NCBI GenBank assembly: GCA_003133225.1 | Contig: PKWL01000063.1 | Coordinates: 124,001-188,000, forward strand | Direction of reading: 5' to 3' | Length of the DNA stretch: 64,000 nt | Origin: Janthinobacterium sp. | GTDB taxonomy: Bacteria; Pseudomonadota; Gammaproteobacteria; Burkholderiales; Burkholderiaceae_D | Shown: positions 21,093-32,400 of the stretch, piece after piece | Position numbering within the stretch: position 1 is the stretch's first letter | How the letters are laid out: each line of letters opens with the position of its first letter | Translations under genes and position numbers: made by a program | The notes under the pieces: generated by a model | What the model was told of the DNA's origin: nothing | Seen by the model: the letters and a program-made list of their open reading frames with translations, nothing else | Databases searched by the model: none

Positions 21093-21178
21093 GCTTTCCT
21101 TCGCTGGCATTATCCAGATCAGGTTCAGAGGGTTTATCTCACCCGCGCCGCGTTCGCGGTTTTGCAGGACCCCTAGCG
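21093..21178 (-). ncRNA. TPP riboswitch (THI element) upstream of thiC
   Basis: The minus strand carries the conserved aptamer segments in order: CTAGGGGTCC, then GGGTGAGATAAACCCTC, CTGAACCTGATCTGGATAA and TGCCAGCGAAGGA. These match the universal thi-box (CTGAGA, ACCTGATCTGGATAATGCCAGCG) closely. It sits about 75 bases upstream of thiC, the first gene of the thiamin operon. Thiamin diphosphate binding is expected to repress the operon. The mechanism is probably translational (see the anti-Shine-Dalgarno element). Confidence 0.95.
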
Positions 21179-21205
21179 TTTGCCACCTTGCGATGACGGA
21201 AAATA

Positions 21206-21211
21206 ATTATA
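21206..21211 (-). promoter_or_regulatory. -10 box of the thi operon promoter (candidate)
   Basis: A perfect TATAAT on the minus strand, about 28 bases before the aptamer, placed as expected for the start of the riboswitch transcript. A TTGGCG at 21224-21229 is only 12 bases upstream of it, too close for a standard -35, so the -35 element is not assigned. The remainder of 21212-21481 shows no gene. Confidence 0.45.
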
Positions 21212-21481
21212 CCTGCTTTTGCGCGCCAATACCGCGCGCCCGAAACGTTAGGTGCTGAAATGCGCCGCTAGTGTTGACCGGAAGAAAGTTAACCGAGCTC
21301 ACACTGAGTTTAGTTTGGTCCCATTTAGCTGATGGGTCGTGGCTTGCAGTTTTGCGCGCACCCACTAGCCTGTCGCTGGCGCGCGCATGTCCCCCATCTG
21401 GCTCGGCTCGCAGCGTAGCTCAGAAAATCGCAACTCACGAAAATACGAAGTCATCTCAGGTGCGCTGCTGTCCGCGTCCCT

Positions 21482-21487
21482 TATAAT
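21482..21487 (+). promoter_or_regulatory. -10 box before valS (candidate)
   Basis: A perfect TATAAT 30 bases before the valS ATG. No good -35 hexamer is seen at the right distance. The short leader leaves no room for a T-box or attenuator. Confidence 0.4.
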
Positions 21488-21517
21488 GGTTGTTTTCGCA
21501 AAACCACACGCAAAATC

Positions 21518-24325
21518 ATGGAATTAGCCAAGTCTTTCGAGCCAGCCGACATTGAACAATACTGGCGCAACGAGTGGGAGCGGCGCGGATATTTCGCCGC
21601 CACGCTCGACGCCGGCAAACCGTCGTTCAGCATCCAGTTGCCGCCGCCAAACGTGACCGGCACCTTGCACATGGGCCATGCCTTCAATCAGACCATCATG
21701 GACGGCCTGACGCGCTATTACCGCATGCGTGGCTACAACACGGCATGGGTGCCGGGCACCGACCACGCCGGTATTGCCACGCAAATTGTGGTGGAACGCC
21801 AACTCGACGCGCAGAACATTTCGCGGCATGCTCTGGGGCGCGAAAAATTCATCGAAAAAGTGTGGGAATGGAAAGAGAAATCGGGCTCGACCATCACCGA
21901 GCAAATGCGCCGCATGGGCACCTCGCCCGACTGGCAGCGCGAATATTTCACGATGGATGAGCCGCGCTCGAAGGTCGTCACCGATGTCTTCGTTCGCCTG
22001 TTTGAGCAAGGTCTGATCTACCGCGGCAAGCGCCTAGTCAACTGGGATCCCGTATTGGGCACGGCAATTTCCGACCTGGAAGTGGTGTCCGAGGAAGAAG
22101 ACGGCTCGATGTGGTACATCGACTACCCGCTGGCCGACGGCAACGGCCACCTGACGGTTGCCACCACCCGCCCGGAAACCATGCTGGGCGACGTCGCCGT
22201 GGCGGTTGATCCGACCGACGAGCGCTACAGTGCACTGGTCGGCAAGATGCTGAAGCTGCCGCTGAGCGAGCGCGAAATCCCGGTTATCGCCGACGCTTAC
22301 GTCGACAAGGAATTCGGTACGGGCTGTGTCAAGATCACGCCGGCGCACGACTTTAACGACTACGCGGTGGGCCAGCGCCACCACCTGGAACAAGTCTGCA
22401 TTCTGACCTTGGAGGCGAAGATCAGCGACGATGCGCCCGCCGCCTACCGCGGCCTAGACCGTTTTGCCGCGCGTAAGCTGATCGTCGCTGACCTCGATGC
22501 CCAAGGATTGCTGCGGGAAGTCAAACCGCACAAGCTCATGGTCCCGCGTGGCGACCGCACCGGCGTCGTCGTCGAGCCCATGCTGACCGACCAGTGGTTC
22601 GTGGCGATGAGCAAGCCGGCACCGGAAGGCACGTTCTTTCCAGGCAAGTCGATTGCCGAAGTGGCGCTCGAAAAAGTGGCAGATGGCGAAATCAAGTTCG
22701 TTCCCGAGAACTGGAGCAACACCTACAACCAGTGGCTAAACAACATCCAGGATTGGTGCATCTCACGCCAGCTGTGGTGGGGCCACCAGATCCCGGCCTG
22801 GTACGACGAGGCCGGCAACATTTTTGTTGCCCGCAGCCAAGCGGAGGCCTTGATCAAGGCCGTCGCGGCCGGCAGCGTCGGCCCCCTCAAACGGGATGAC
22901 GACGTGCTCGATACCTGGTTCTCGTCGGCCTTGATTCCATTCTCTACCATGGGCTGGCCCGCAGATACACCGGAAATGAAAGCTTTCCTGCCCTCTAGCG
23001 TACTGGTCACGGGCTTTGACATCATCTTTTTTTGGGTCGCCCGAATGGTGATGCTGACGTCCCACTTTACGGGAAAAGTACCGTTCAACACGGTCTATGT
23101 GCACGGACTCGTGCGCGATTCGAGTGGCCAGAAAATGTCTAAGTCCAAGGGCAACACCTTAGATCCGATCGACTTGATCGACGGCATCGATCTCGAGTCG
23201 CTGATCGCCAAGCGCACTAGCGGCCTCATGAACCCGCGCGACGGGGAAAAAATCGCCAAGGCGACGCGCAAAGAATTCCCGGCCGGCATCAACGCTTACG
23301 GCAGCGACGCTGTGCGTTTCACCATGGCCAGTTATGCCTCCCTGGGCCGCAACATCAACTTCGACTTGGGGCGCTGCGAAGGCTATCGCAACTTTTGCAA
23401 CAAGATGTGGAACGCGACTCGTTTTGTGTTGATGAATACCGAAGGCAAGGATTGCAGCGCCAGCGAGGCCGACTTGTCGGCGGCGGACCGCTGGATCATC
23501 TCCCTCTTGCAGCGGACGAAAATGGACATCGCCAAAGGCTTTGAGGATTACCGTTTCGATAATATCGCGGCCTCGATCTACAAGTTCGTATGGGACGAAT
23601 ATTGCGACTGGTATCTGGAAGTGGCCAAGGTGCAAATTCAGCACGGCGGGGAAGGCCAGCAGCGCGCCACCCGTCACACCTTGTTGCACGTCCTTGAAAC
23701 GGTGCTGCGTCTGGCGCACCCGGTGATCCCATTTGTGACCGAAGCCCTGTGGCAAACGGTGGCGCCGCTGGCCGGCCGCACTCTCGATCCAGCGGGAGAT
23801 TCGATTATGCTGCAGCAATATCCGCAGGCAAATCCGAAACAGATCGACGCCGCCGCCGAACACTGGATGACGCAATTGAAGGCGCTAACGGATGCGACGC
23901 GTAACCTGCGCGGCGAAATGCAACTCTCGCCCGCCGTGCGCGTGCCACTGATCATCGAAGCGGCCAGCGTGGCCGACCAAAAACACCTAGACTCGTTTGC
24001 ACCGTATCTGCAAACGCTGGGCAAACTGTCAGAAGTGGCCATCGTACCATCCCTGCCGGAATCGCCGGCCCCCGTCTCCATCGTCGGCGGTACCAAGCTC
24101 ATGCTGCAAGTTAAAATCGACGTGGCTGCCGAACGCGAGCGCCTGACTAAGGAAATCAACCGTATTCAAGGCGAAATGGCCAAGGTCAACGGCAAACTGG
24201 GCAACGAAAGTTTCGTCGCCCGCGCGCCAGCAGCCGTGGTCGCTCAGGAGCACGAGCGTTTGCTCAATTTTTCATCAACCATCGAAAAACTGCACGAACA
24301 ATTTGCGAAACTAGCCCTCGTGTAA
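21518..24325 (+). CDS. valS: valyl-tRNA synthetase
   Basis: Class Ia synthetase that charges tRNA-Val and edits mischarged threonine. 935 aa. HIGH motif as [13 protein letters not shown] at about 45-57. The CP1 editing domain contains [22 protein letters not shown] motif as [14 protein letters not shown] near residue 540. The anticodon-binding domain follows, and the C-terminus is the ValS-specific coiled coil ([36 protein letters not shown]). Monocistronic, convergent with ruvB. Start ATG 21518 (MELAKSFEP) fits the family. Confidence 0.98.
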   Translation: MELAKSFEPADIEQYWRNEWERRGYFAATLDAGKPSFSIQLPPPNVTGTLHMGHAFNQTIMDGLTRYYRMRGYNTAWVPGTDHAGIATQIVVERQLDAQNISRHALGREKFIEKVWEWKEKSGSTITEQMRRMGTSPDWQREYFTMDEPRSKVVTDVFVRLFEQGLIYRGKRLVNWDPVLGTAISDLEVVSEEEDGSMWYIDYPLADGNGHLTVATTRPETMLGDVAVAVDPTDERYSALVGKMLKLPLSEREIPVIADAYVDKEFGTGCVKITPAHDFNDYAVGQRHHLEQVCILTLEAKISDDAPAAYRGLDRFAARKLIVADLDAQGLLREVKPHKLMVPRGDRTGVVVEPMLTDQWFVAMSKPAPEGTFFPGKSIAEVALEKVADGEIKFVPENWSNTYNQWLNNIQDWCISRQLWWGHQIPAWYDEAGNIFVARSQAEALIKAVAAGSVGPLKRDDDVLDTWFSSALIPFSTMGWPADTPEMKAFLPSSVLVTGFDIIFFWVARMVMLTSHFTGKVPFNTVYVHGLVRDSSGQKMSKSKGNTLDPIDLIDGIDLESLIAKRTSGLMNPRDGEKIAKATRKEFPAGINAYGSDAVRFTMASYASLGRNINFDLGRCEGYRNFCNKMWNATRFVLMNTEGKDCSASEADLSAADRWIISLLQRTKMDIAKGFEDYRFDNIAASIYKFVWDEYCDWYLEVAKVQIQHGGEGQQRATRHTLLHVLETVLRLAHPVIPFVTEALWQTVAPLAGRTLDPAGDSIMLQQYPQANPKQIDAAAEHWMTQLKALTDATRNLRGEMQLSPAVRVPLIIEAASVADQKHLDSFAPYLQTLGKLSEVAIVPSLPESPAPVSIVGGTKLMLQVKIDVAAERERLTKEINRIQGEMAKVNGKLGNESFVARAPAAVVAQEHERLLNFSSTIEKLHEQFAKLALV

Positions 24326-24444
24326 AAACGGGCGGCGCTGACGCCGAGCACGCGCCGGGTTAAATCGGCTTGGAGCGCCTCATGGCACGCGGGGGATGCG
24401 TGGCCGCCAAGCCGAACGCTCTAAAGAGGTCGCACGGCGCGAGC

Positions 24445-25500
<1,056 letters not shown>

Positions 25501-26145
25501 ATCATTTATTATTGGTAATTGTTACTTGGGTTCAAGCTGTTATACGAATTTTATCAAAGTAACAGATTCGATCAAGCTGCCACTACTCTATCCTATTGTC
25601 GGCGCCGGCATGAATTGTTATCTGCTTGAATTTGATCATGGGCTGTGGCGATTGCGGCAGGCCGTCCTCACGGCTCATCCGAAGCCCGCGTTTTTGGTGA
25701 AGATGGACCCACGGAAAGGCGGCCTGCGCCCGCTTAAGCACTCGTTGCAAGCTGGGCCGGTTCGAGCCGGCTGACGGTGAGTTCATCATCGCCGGCTAAT
25801 TAGGAAGTTCAGCGCTGGGCACATGACGGGGCAGTAAAATGTCTTCTCGTCACGTTCGGCCCGGTGAGCTGATGAGAAACGACGGCATGTGACCTGATAC
25901 GAGCCCCGGTAGCAAATGACAAGTATAGGGCAATTAGGTCGTTCCACGTCTACGCAACAGGGACAGGCACGGTTTCAAGGACGGATGTTGTCGTGTCTTC
26001 CGGGTCCGCCATGCGCACCGGCGCCGCGCCGAGACGGGGGCGGCGCGCTGGCCAGCGCGCCGCTGGTGACTCCAGACAGCCCCCTTGTCGCTTCCAAGCC
26101 GCCCGGCGAACGCCTCGACGCCAGATTTCGGGCGCAACGGGGCTT
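25501..26145. other. intergenic region between ruvB and dnaK, no gene seen
   Basis: 645 bases. The ruvB-proximal 100 bases are AT-rich and probably hold its promoter (a minus-strand TATAAC near 25541). The remainder is GC-rich and contains several inverted repeats, such as GCCGG/CCGGC near 25752-25772 and the 24-bp palindrome listed separately. Short open frames here show no recognisable protein. It may be a scar of the event that split ruvA from ruvB, which is inference. Confidence 0.5.
26040..26063. repeat. 24-bp perfect palindrome downstream of dnaK
   Basis: GCGGCGCGCTGG followed by its exact inverse complement, about 80 bases beyond the dnaK stop. It can form a very stable stem but has no T-tract on either side. 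Possibly a factor-assisted terminator or RNA 3'-end stabiliser for dnaK, or a recombination scar. Confidence 0.55.
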
Positions 26146-28083
26146 TTACTTCTTCACTTCCCTAAAGTCCGCATCGACTACATCGTCATTTTCCGCCTGG
26201 GGCCGCTCGCTGTCGGTTCCCGCCGTGGCTGAAGCGGCGCCGGCCGCCGGTTGCGCTTGCCCTTCCCCGGCGTACATTTTCTCGCCCACCTTTTGCGCCG
26301 CACTAGACAATGCGGCGATCTTGGCATCGATCTCGGACTTGTCGTTCCCTTTCAACGCGCTGTCCAGGCTCCCGATCGCCGCCTCGATGCGCTCCCTTTC
26401 CGCGAGCTCGAGCTTGTCCCCATATTGGCCCAGTGTCTTGCGCGTCGAATGCACGAGGGCGTCGCCCGCGTTGCGGCTTTCCGTCAATTCTTTCACGCGC
26501 TTGTCTTCTGCGGCGTGGGCCGCGGCGTCTTGCACCATCTTCTGGATCTCCGACTCCGTCAGGCCGGAGTTGGCCTTGATGGTGATCTTGTTTTCCTTGC
26601 CCGTGGCCTTGTCCTTGGCGCTCACGTGCAAGATGCCATTGGCGTCGATGTCGAAGGTGACGTCGATTTGCGGCATGCCGCGCGCTGCCGGCGGAATGCC
26701 GACCAGATTGAATTCTCCCAGCAGCTTGTTGCCGCTGACGATTTCGCGCTCGCCCTGGTACACCTTGACGGTCACGGCCGCCTGATTGTCGTCGGCCGTC
26801 GTATACACCTGGCTGAACTTGGTCGGAATGGTCGTGTTTTTCTGGATCATCTTGGTCATCACCCCGCCCAAGGTCTCGATCCCGAGCGAGAGCGGGGTCA
26901 CGTCCATCAGGAGCAAATCGGTGCGCTCGCCCGACAGCACGGAACCCTGGATCGCGGCGCCGACCGCCACCGCCTCATCCGGATTGACGTCCTTGCGCGC
27001 TTCCTTGCCAAAAAATTCCCTCACTTTCTCCTGCACCTTGGGCATCCTTGTCATGCCACCGACCAAGATCACGTCGCCGACCTGGTCGATCCCGAGGCCG
27101 GCATCCTTCAAGGCCAGGCGGCACGGTTCTATGGTCCGGTTAATCAAGTCTTCCACCAGCGCTTCCAGCTTGGCGCGGGTCAGGCGCAAAGTCATGTGCG
27201 CGGGCGCTCCGTTAGCTAATGCGATATAGGGCTCATTGATCTCCGTTTGCTGGGTCGAGGACAATTCGATCTTGGCGCGCTCGGCGGCGCTCTTGATGCG
27301 CTGCAGCGCAATGGGATCTTTGCCCAGATCGATGCCGCTGGTTTTCTTGAATTCGCCAATCAGGTAATCGATGATGCGCTGGTCAAAATCCTCGCCGCCG
27401 AGGAAGGTATCGCCGTTGGTCGAGAGCACTTCAAACTGCTTGTCGCCGTCGACGGCGGCAATTTCAATGATCGAAATATCAAAGGTTCCACCGCCCAGGT
27501 CGTATACCGCAATCTTACGCTCGCCCTTGCCGGTCTTATCGAGGCCGAACGCGAGCGCCGCCGCGGTCGGCTCGTTGATGATGCGCTTGACGTCGAGGCC
27601 GGCGATGCGGCCGGCATCCTTGGTGGCTTGGCGCTGCGCGTCGTTGAAGTAGGCCGGCACCGTGATGACGGCGTCCGTCACTTTTTCCCCGAGATAGTCC
27701 TCCGCCGTCTTTTTCATCTTGCGCAGCACTTCGGCCGAGATTTGCGGCGGCGCCAGCTTTTTGCCGCGCACCTCGATCCAGGCATCACCATTGTCGGCCT
27801 CGATGATTTTATAAGGCATCAGATGGATATCTTTTTGCACTTCCTTCTCTTCGAACTTGCGCCCGATCAAGCGCTTCACGGCGTACAGGGTGTTTTGCGA
27901 ATTCGTCACCGCCTGCCGTTTGGCCGGCGCGCCCACCAGAATCTCGCCCTCTTCCTGATAGGCCACGACCGACGGCGTGGTGCGCGCCCCTTCCCCATTT
28001 TCAATGACCTTGGGCTGGCCCCCTTCCATGATGGCGACGCAGGAATTCGTGGTGCCGAGGTCGATACCGATGATCTTGCTCAT
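26146..28083 (-). CDS. dnaK: molecular chaperone DnaK (Hsp70), stand-alone copy
   Basis: Hsp70 chaperone, 645 aa from ATG 28083 ([20 protein letters not shown]). The ATG at 28095 lies before the GGAGG ribosome site and is rejected. The nucleotide-binding domain has the phosphate-1 motif GIDLGTTNS, phosphate-2 [16 protein letters not shown] and the adenosine motif [14 protein letters not shown]. The linker is [15 protein letters not shown]. The substrate-binding domain and lid follow, ending in the usual acidic tail [13 protein letters not shown]. Fully canonical, with no sign of decay. No grpE or dnaJ is adjacent, which is unusual for a sole dnaK, so a second grpE-dnaK-dnaJ locus elsewhere is likely (inference). 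It is wedged between ruvA and ruvB and preceded by a near-consensus sigma-32 promoter. Confidence 0.96.
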   Translation of the reverse strand: MSKIIGIDLGTTNSCVAIMEGGQPKVIENGEGARTTPSVVAYQEEGEILVGAPAKRQAVTNSQNTLYAVKRLIGRKFEEKEVQKDIHLMPYKIIEADNGDAWIEVRGKKLAPPQISAEVLRKMKKTAEDYLGEKVTDAVITVPAYFNDAQRQATKDAGRIAGLDVKRIINEPTAAALAFGLDKTGKGERKIAVYDLGGGTFDISIIEIAAVDGDKQFEVLSTNGDTFLGGEDFDQRIIDYLIGEFKKTSGIDLGKDPIALQRIKSAAERAKIELSSTQQTEINEPYIALANGAPAHMTLRLTRAKLEALVEDLINRTIEPCRLALKDAGLGIDQVGDVILVGGMTRMPKVQEKVREFFGKEARKDVNPDEAVAVGAAIQGSVLSGERTDLLLMDVTPLSLGIETLGGVMTKMIQKNTTIPTKFSQVYTTADDNQAAVTVKVYQGEREIVSGNKLLGEFNLVGIPPAARGMPQIDVTFDIDANGILHVSAKDKATGKENKITIKANSGLTESEIQKMVQDAAAHAAEDKRVKELTESRNAGDALVHSTRKTLGQYGDKLELAERERIEAAIGSLDSALKGNDKSEIDAKIAALSSAAQKVGEKMYAGEGQAQPAAGAASATAGTDSERPQAENDDVVDADFREVKK

Positions 28084-28108
28084 GACTGCCTCCATTTAAT
28101 GGTTGTGC

Positions 28109-28133
28109 GAATGCAAAGTCGGAATGCAAAGTC
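28109..28133. repeat. tandem 13-bp direct repeat at the dnaK transcript start
   Basis: GAATGCAAAGTC occurs at 28109-28120 and again at 28122-28133, separated by one G. It lies immediately downstream of the sigma-32 -10 box, covering the predicted start site and 5' untranslated region of dnaK. It could be a tandem binding site or a small duplication. Confidence 0.8.
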
Positions 28134-28134
28134 A

Positions 28135-28162
28135 ATATAGGGAGCCGATGCTCGGTTTCAAG
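28135..28162 (-). promoter_or_regulatory. heat-shock (sigma-32) promoter of dnaK
   Basis: Minus strand reads CTTGAAA (28156-28162), 13 bases, CCCTATAT (28135-28142). The sigma-32 consensus is CTTGAAA-N11-16-CCCCATNT, so the -35 is perfect and the -10 has one mismatch. Predicted start near 28128, leaving a leader of about 45 nt to the dnaK ATG. Strong support that this dnaK is heat-inducible. Confidence 0.85.
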
Positions 28163-28325
28163 AGCCATTTCGTTTCGCTTGCGCCACAGTGGTCCAGGCG
28201 GGCCGCAACGGTCCGTGACCGTGTTTCAGCACATCAATCTTGGTATTTTCTCGGCACCTCCACCCGGCACGTTGCGCACAGGTTCGACTATGAACTGTGA
28301 CGCGCTAAATGATATTTAGACAACA

Positions 28326-28344
28326 TTGTAACAATGTGTTACAA
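28326..28344. promoter_or_regulatory. operator-like inverted repeat TTGTAAC-N5-GTTACAA
   Basis: Perfect 7-bp arms in the dnaK/small-protein intergenic region, overlapping a second inverted repeat ACATTG-N3-CAATGT (28323-28337). The arrangement resembles a dimeric repressor or response-regulator site. It is about 145 bases upstream of the secreted-protein gene and about 165 bases upstream of the sigma-32 -35 box. Which regulator binds is unknown. Confidence 0.5.
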
Positions 28345-28489
28345 GGAGAACTGTTGCGAATGCCAAAAATCTAATAATCAAGATGGGGTCGCGCCTATGC
28401 GCAATGGTTGATTCCCTCCGCGTGCCAAGGCCGATTATCTGTCGAGTTTATCTATCGAGTTCGGAATGCATTCGCAGGTGGAAGGAGTC

Positions 28490-28924
28490 ATGAAAATGAA
28501 ACGTACAAAATTAACTGTAATGAGCGCATTGGTCGCTGTAAATATGCTATCACTCGGCTCGGCTTTCGCCATGTCCTCGGATAGCCTGCCACCGATGAAG
28601 ACGCAAGGATCGATCTCTTATTTGACGGGTGGTGTCGGTAAGGATGAAGCCGAAGCCATCAAATTGGCGGCGCCCAAATATCCGTTGTCGTTAGAATTTG
28701 TCCAGCATGCCAAACCAAAAAATGAGTTTCTTGCAAATGTCGATGTGACGATCGTGGACCAGGCCGGCGCGACGGTACTGAAAACGGTGTCGGATGGGCC
28801 GTTCCTCCTGGCCAAAGTGCCCCATGGTCGATATACGGTCATGGCCGAGGTGAACGGCAAGACCAAGACGATGCATACGACGGTGGCAGCGCACAACCCG
28901 AAACACCTCGTCGTCGTGTGGTAA
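28490..28924 (+). CDS. small exported protein with carboxypeptidase-regulatory-like (transthyretin-like) fold
   Basis: 144-residue exported protein. ATG 28490 is chosen because AAGGAG lies five bases upstream; the ATG at 28466 is before that site. The N-terminus is a clear signal peptide (MKMKRTKLTVMSALVAVNML, then SLGSAFA with probable cleavage before MSSD). The mature part has NVDVTIVDQAGATVLKTVSD, GPFLLAKVPHGRYTVMAEVN and GKTKTMHTTVA, the pattern of a carboxypeptidase-regulatory-like beta sandwich with a G-P-F-L and P-x-G-x-Y turn. No enzyme motif; role unknown, probably periplasmic. Divergent from heat-shock dnaK, from which it is separated by an operator-like repeat. The 230 bases after it (28925-29155) hold nothing recognised. 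Confidence 0.8.
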   Translation: MKMKRTKLTVMSALVAVNMLSLGSAFAMSSDSLPPMKTQGSISYLTGGVGKDEAEAIKLAAPKYPLSLEFVQHAKPKNEFLANVDVTIVDQAGATVLKTVSDGPFLLAKVPHGRYTVMAEVNGKTKTMHTTVAAHNPKHLVVVW

Positions 28925-29155
28925 ATAGGAGTGCGCAAAGCGCAAAGGGCCAGCCATACTAGGGCGTGGACTTGCGTTACTTTTGGCGGGCGGCAAAGGG
29001 CCAGCATGCTCGATCGCCATGAATGGCGGTGCGGCTAGTTTGCTCGTACAAACTGGCCCTTGTCGCGCCCGCATCAAGAGGTCCGCCTTACACAAATTAG
29101 AATTATCCTTCTGGCTGCAAGAGCTCTGCGAGAGCACGTGGAAGGGGGCTAAAGC

Positions 29156-29734
29156 TTACCCCTTGGAAAGTGCTTTGAGTGCCAGCTTGATGCCGTCCGA
29201 CACGCCGCAGCCGGGCGCAACGCTCTTTAACGCCAAAAGAGCTTCCTTGTCAGAATAACCCAAAGCTTGTAGCGCATTCAAGATATCTGATTGGGCATCC
29301 GGCACGGCGCGAAGGCCGCTCGCGCCAATGTCGGCGCCAAGCTTGCCTTTGAGTTCCAGCAGCAAACGTTCAGCCGTCTTTTTGCCTATGCCCGGCACCT
29401 TGGTCAGGCGGCCTGATTCCTGCAAGGTGATGGCCTGGGCTAGGTCGGCTACTGTCATGCCCGATAGAATCGACAGAGCAGTGCGCGCGCCAACGCCCGA
29501 AATTCTGATGAGTTGGCGAAAAACGACGCGTTCATCCACGTTGCCAAAGCCAAACAATAAGTGGGCGTCTTCGCGGATGGTCTGATGCGTAAACAAGACG
29601 ACTCGTTCGCCGACATGGGGTAAATTGTAAAACGTGCTCATCGGCACATCAACTTCATAACCTACGCCCTGGCAATCAATTAGCAATTGAGGCGGATTTT
29701 TTTCAAGCAAAATCCCGGAGAGCCGACCTATCAT
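29156..29734 (-). CDS. ruvA: Holliday junction DNA helicase subunit RuvA
   Basis: Tetrameric junction-binding subunit of RuvAB. 192 aa from ATG 29734 ([20 protein letters not shown]), the conserved RuvA start; the ATG at 29758 adds eight non-conserved residues. Domain I ends at about residue 62. The helix-hairpin-helix motifs of domain II are [16 protein letters not shown] and [20 protein letters not shown]. Domain III ([20 protein letters not shown]) binds RuvB. It follows ruvC by 38 bases. RuvB is not next to it here. Confidence 0.97.
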   Translation of the reverse strand: MIGRLSGILLEKNPPQLLIDCQGVGYEVDVPMSTFYNLPHVGERVVLFTHQTIREDAHLLFGFGNVDERVVFRQLIRISGVGARTALSILSGMTVADLAQAITLQESGRLTKVPGIGKKTAERLLLELKGKLGADIGASGLRAVPDAQSDILNALQALGYSDKEALLALKSVAPGCGVSDGIKLALKALSKG

Positions 29735-29772
29735 CGTGTGACCTTGTTGTAAAGACAATCAGAAGCGATAGT

Positions 29773-30312
29773 TTAGCCGATCAAGCGCCCGCGCTTCATG
29801 CGTAACCGGCCCAAGCCGGGCACCAGCGCCGTAATCAGCGCCAAAGCGTCATGGCTGTTGGCATGGCAAATAGCAACACCGAGCGCATCGGCGGCATCGC
29901 TGCCGGGCAAACCGGGCAGCAGCAGCAAGCGCGACACCATGTCTTGGACCTGTTCCTTGGCGGCCTTGCCGCGCCCGACAACGGCTTGTTTCACTTGCAG
30001 CGCCGTATATTCGGCCACCGCTAAATCGGCCCCGACCAGCGCGCAAATGGCGGCGCCACGCGCCTGCCCCAGCAACAGCGTCGATTGTGGATTGACGTTA
30101 ACGAACACCTTTTCGATCGCCGCGCAATCAGGCTGGTAAGTTGTGACGATCTGGGAAACGCCATGCAGGATGACTTTTAGGCGCGATGGCAGATCGCCGT
30201 CGGCGGCGGTCTTGATGGTGCCCGACGCGATATAACGCAGCTTGTTGCCTTGCTTGTCGATCAGACCAAAGCCAGTCGTGCGCAAACCAGGGTCGATGCC
30301 TAGAATAATCAT
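29773..30312 (-). CDS. ruvC: Holliday junction resolvase RuvC
   Basis: Dimeric endonuclease that cuts Holliday junctions. 179 aa. RNase-H-fold catalytic acids: Asp7 in [16 protein letters not shown], Glu about 67 in [12 protein letters not shown], and the C-terminal pair in [15 protein letters not shown]. The segment [20 protein letters not shown] is conserved in the family. It lies between purH and ruvA. A strong hairpin (30328-30367) lies just upstream of its start and may modulate its expression relative to purH. Confidence 0.97.
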   Translation of the reverse strand: MIILGIDPGLRTTGFGLIDKQGNKLRYIASGTIKTAADGDLPSRLKVILHGVSQIVTTYQPDCAAIEKVFVNVNPQSTLLLGQARGAAICALVGADLAVAEYTALQVKQAVVGRGKAAKEQVQDMVSRLLLLPGLPGSDAADALGVAICHANSHDALALITALVPGLGRLRMKRGRLIG

Positions 30313-30327
30313 CGCCGCATCGTCGGC

Positions 30328-30367
30328 ATGCGCGCGGGCAAGCTGCCAGAGCTTGCCCGCGGCGCAT
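30328..30367 (-). promoter_or_regulatory. strong hairpin between purH and ruvC
   Basis: Inner stem CGCGGGCAAGCT / AGCTTGCCCGCG (12 perfect bp, 5-nt loop) extended by ATGCG/CGCAT across a single bulged G, giving about 17 bp. It starts at the purH stop codon and ends 15 bases before the ruvC ATG. No U-tract follows in either direction. Possible partial terminator, RNA processing site or translational modulator. Confidence 0.65.
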
Positions 30368-31953
30368 CAATGACGGAAATGGCGCGTACCGGTATACAGC
30401 ATGACAATGCCACGCTCATTGGCAGCGTCGATTACTTCCTGGTCGCGCATCGAGCCCCCTGGCTGAATCACGCAGCTCGCACCGGCGTCGATCACGACAT
30501 CGAGGCCGTCGCGGAACGGAAAAAAGGCATCCGACGCGACCACCGAACCGGTCAAAGACAAACCGGCATTATGCGCCTTGATCGAGGCGATCCGGGCCGA
30601 ATCGACGCGGCTCATCTGGCCGGCGCCCACGCCCAAGGTCATATTATTTCCGCAGAACACTATCGCGTTCGACTTGACAAATTTGGCCACGCGCCAGGCG
30701 AACATCATATCTTGCAGTTGCTGCTGGGTTGGCTGGAGCGTGGTGACCACTTTTAAGTCACCGATCTGGACGTTTTTCGCGTCCGGCGCCTGCACCAGCA
30801 AGCCACCGCCGACGCGTTTCAAGTCCATGGTGTTGATGCCATTACCCAGTGCAATTTCGAGGATACGCACGTTTTGCTTGGACGACAAAATCTGTTTGGC
30901 TTCCGCGGAAAACGACGGCGCTATCAGCACTTCGACGAACAGCTTGGCGATTTCGCCGGCGGTTTTGCCATCTAGCTCCGTATTAAAAGCAATGATGCCG
31001 CCAAATGCCGAGGTGGGATCGGTTTGCAGCGCACGGCTGAATGCTTCGCCTGCGCTCGCGCCCAAGGCCACGCCACAAGGGTTGGCATGCTTGACGATGA
31101 CACAAGCCGCGCTTTGCTCGAAGCGACCCAGACTCTTCACGCATTCCCAGGCCGCATCCGCATCGCCGATGTTGTTGTATGACAGTTCCTTGCCCTGCAA
31201 CTGATGATAATTGCCAAGCGCGCCTGCCGTCCCCTGCAGATCACGGTAAAACGCCGCCGTTTGGTGCGGATTTTCCCCGTAGCGCATGTCCTGCACCTTC
31301 TCGAAGGCCAAATTAAGCGTCTGCGGATACGGGCTGCGGCTAGCATGCTCCCTATCGGACCCTAGGCTGGTCAGGTAATTGGTGATGGCGCCGTCGTATT
31401 GGGCGGTGTGGGCAAAAACTTTTTTGGCCAGCATGAACTTGGTGTCGTAGCTGACGTTGCCGGCCGTGCCATCGACCGCCTTCATTTCCGCTAGCACGAC
31501 GCCGTAATCGGCCGGATCACAGACTACCACCACATCCTTGTGGTTCTTCGCCGCCGCACGCAGCATGGTTGGGCCGCCGATATCGATATTTTCGATCGCC
31601 TCGTCTAAGGTGCACTGGTCTTTGGCTACGGTGGCCTGGAACGGGTACAGGTTGACGACCACCATGTCGATGGTCGGCATGTCGTGCTCGACGAGCTTGG
31701 CCATGTGCTCAGGAAAGTCGCGCCGTGCCAGAATGCCGCCATGCACTTTCGGATGCAGAGTCTTGACTCGGCCGTCCAGCATTTCCGGAAAACCCGTATA
31801 GTCGGCCACTTCGGTGACGGCGACGCCATTCTCGGCCAGCAATTTGGCGGTGCCGCCGGTGGATAGGATATTGACGCCGAGAGCGGCGAGGGCGCGGGCG
31901 AAGTCAAGAACGCCGGACTTGTCGGATACGGAAATGAGGGCTTGTTTGATCAT
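30367..31953 (-). CDS. purH: bifunctional AICAR formyltransferase / IMP cyclohydrolase
   Basis: Last two steps of IMP synthesis. 528 aa from ATG 31953 ([20 protein letters not shown]); the longer frame from 32052 runs into upstream intergenic sequence and is rejected. The N-terminal MGS-like cyclohydrolase contains [16 protein letters not shown] and [19 protein letters not shown]. The C-terminal transformylase contains [26 protein letters not shown] and [14 protein letters not shown], plus [18 protein letters not shown]. Lies between fis and ruvC in the standard Burkholderiales order. Confidence 0.98.
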   Translation of the reverse strand: MIKQALISVSDKSGVLDFARALAALGVNILSTGGTAKLLAENGVAVTEVADYTGFPEMLDGRVKTLHPKVHGGILARRDFPEHMAKLVEHDMPTIDMVVVNLYPFQATVAKDQCTLDEAIENIDIGGPTMLRAAAKNHKDVVVVCDPADYGVVLAEMKAVDGTAGNVSYDTKFMLAKKVFAHTAQYDGAITNYLTSLGSDREHASRSPYPQTLNLAFEKVQDMRYGENPHQTAAFYRDLQGTAGALGNYHQLQGKELSYNNIGDADAAWECVKSLGRFEQSAACVIVKHANPCGVALGASAGEAFSRALQTDPTSAFGGIIAFNTELDGKTAGEIAKLFVEVLIAPSFSAEAKQILSSKQNVRILEIALGNGINTMDLKRVGGGLLVQAPDAKNVQIGDLKVVTTLQPTQQQLQDMMFAWRVAKFVKSNAIVFCGNNMTLGVGAGQMSRVDSARIASIKAHNAGLSLTGSVVASDAFFPFRDGLDVVIDAGASCVIQPGGSMRDQEVIDAANERGIVMLYTGTRHFRH

Positions 31954-32048
31954 GGCTGAGGATAGGTTGTTGAATGTTATGTGCCCGATAGGGACGCTGC
32001 ACGTCGACATTGATGGCTGGCGTGTCGGACCCGGCCAGCCGTCAAACG

Positions 32049-32294
32049 TCACAGCAGGCCGTGCTCTTGCAATTTTTTGCGCAAGGTGTTGCGGTTGATG
32101 CCAAGCATTTGCGCCGCCTGCGACTGATTGCCGTCGGCGCGCGTCATGACGACTTCAAGAATTGGTTTTTCCACGGTCAGGACGACCATGTCGTAAATGT
32201 TCGACGCTTTCTGTTCGCCCAAGTCGTCGAAATAATCTTCAAGGCTCTTCTGGACGACTTCCTGGATGCTTTCTTTACTCATTTTACGATTCAT
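32049..32294 (-). CDS. fis: Fis-family nucleoid/transcription factor
   Basis: Small DNA-bending regulator. 81 aa (77 if the second [13 protein letters not shown], is used). N-terminal dimer-forming helices ([20 protein letters not shown]) and a C-terminal helix-turn-helix ([20 protein letters not shown]) typical of Fis. It follows dusB by about 106 bases, the conserved dusB-fis pair of proteobacteria, and precedes purH. Confidence 0.95.
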   Translation of the reverse strand: MNRKMSKESIQEVVQKSLEDYFDDLGEQKASNIYDMVVLTVEKPILEVVMTRADGNQSQAAQMLGINRNTLRKKLQEHGLL

Positions 32295-32400
32295 TTGGCT
32301 AATTGAGGTGAATCATGACGCTGTTGCGTGCCGCATTAGAAAACGTGACGGTGCAGCGCTTGCCCTTTGATATTATTTTTCAAGCTTTAAACGCAATGCC

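Noticed and set aside
25752-25772. GCCGG/CCGGC hairpin as ruvB-region terminator
   Set aside because: Short stem, no T-tract, wrong side for ruvB.
31954-32052. N-terminal extension of purH
   Set aside because: Runs through intergenic sequence; the conserved start is at 31953.
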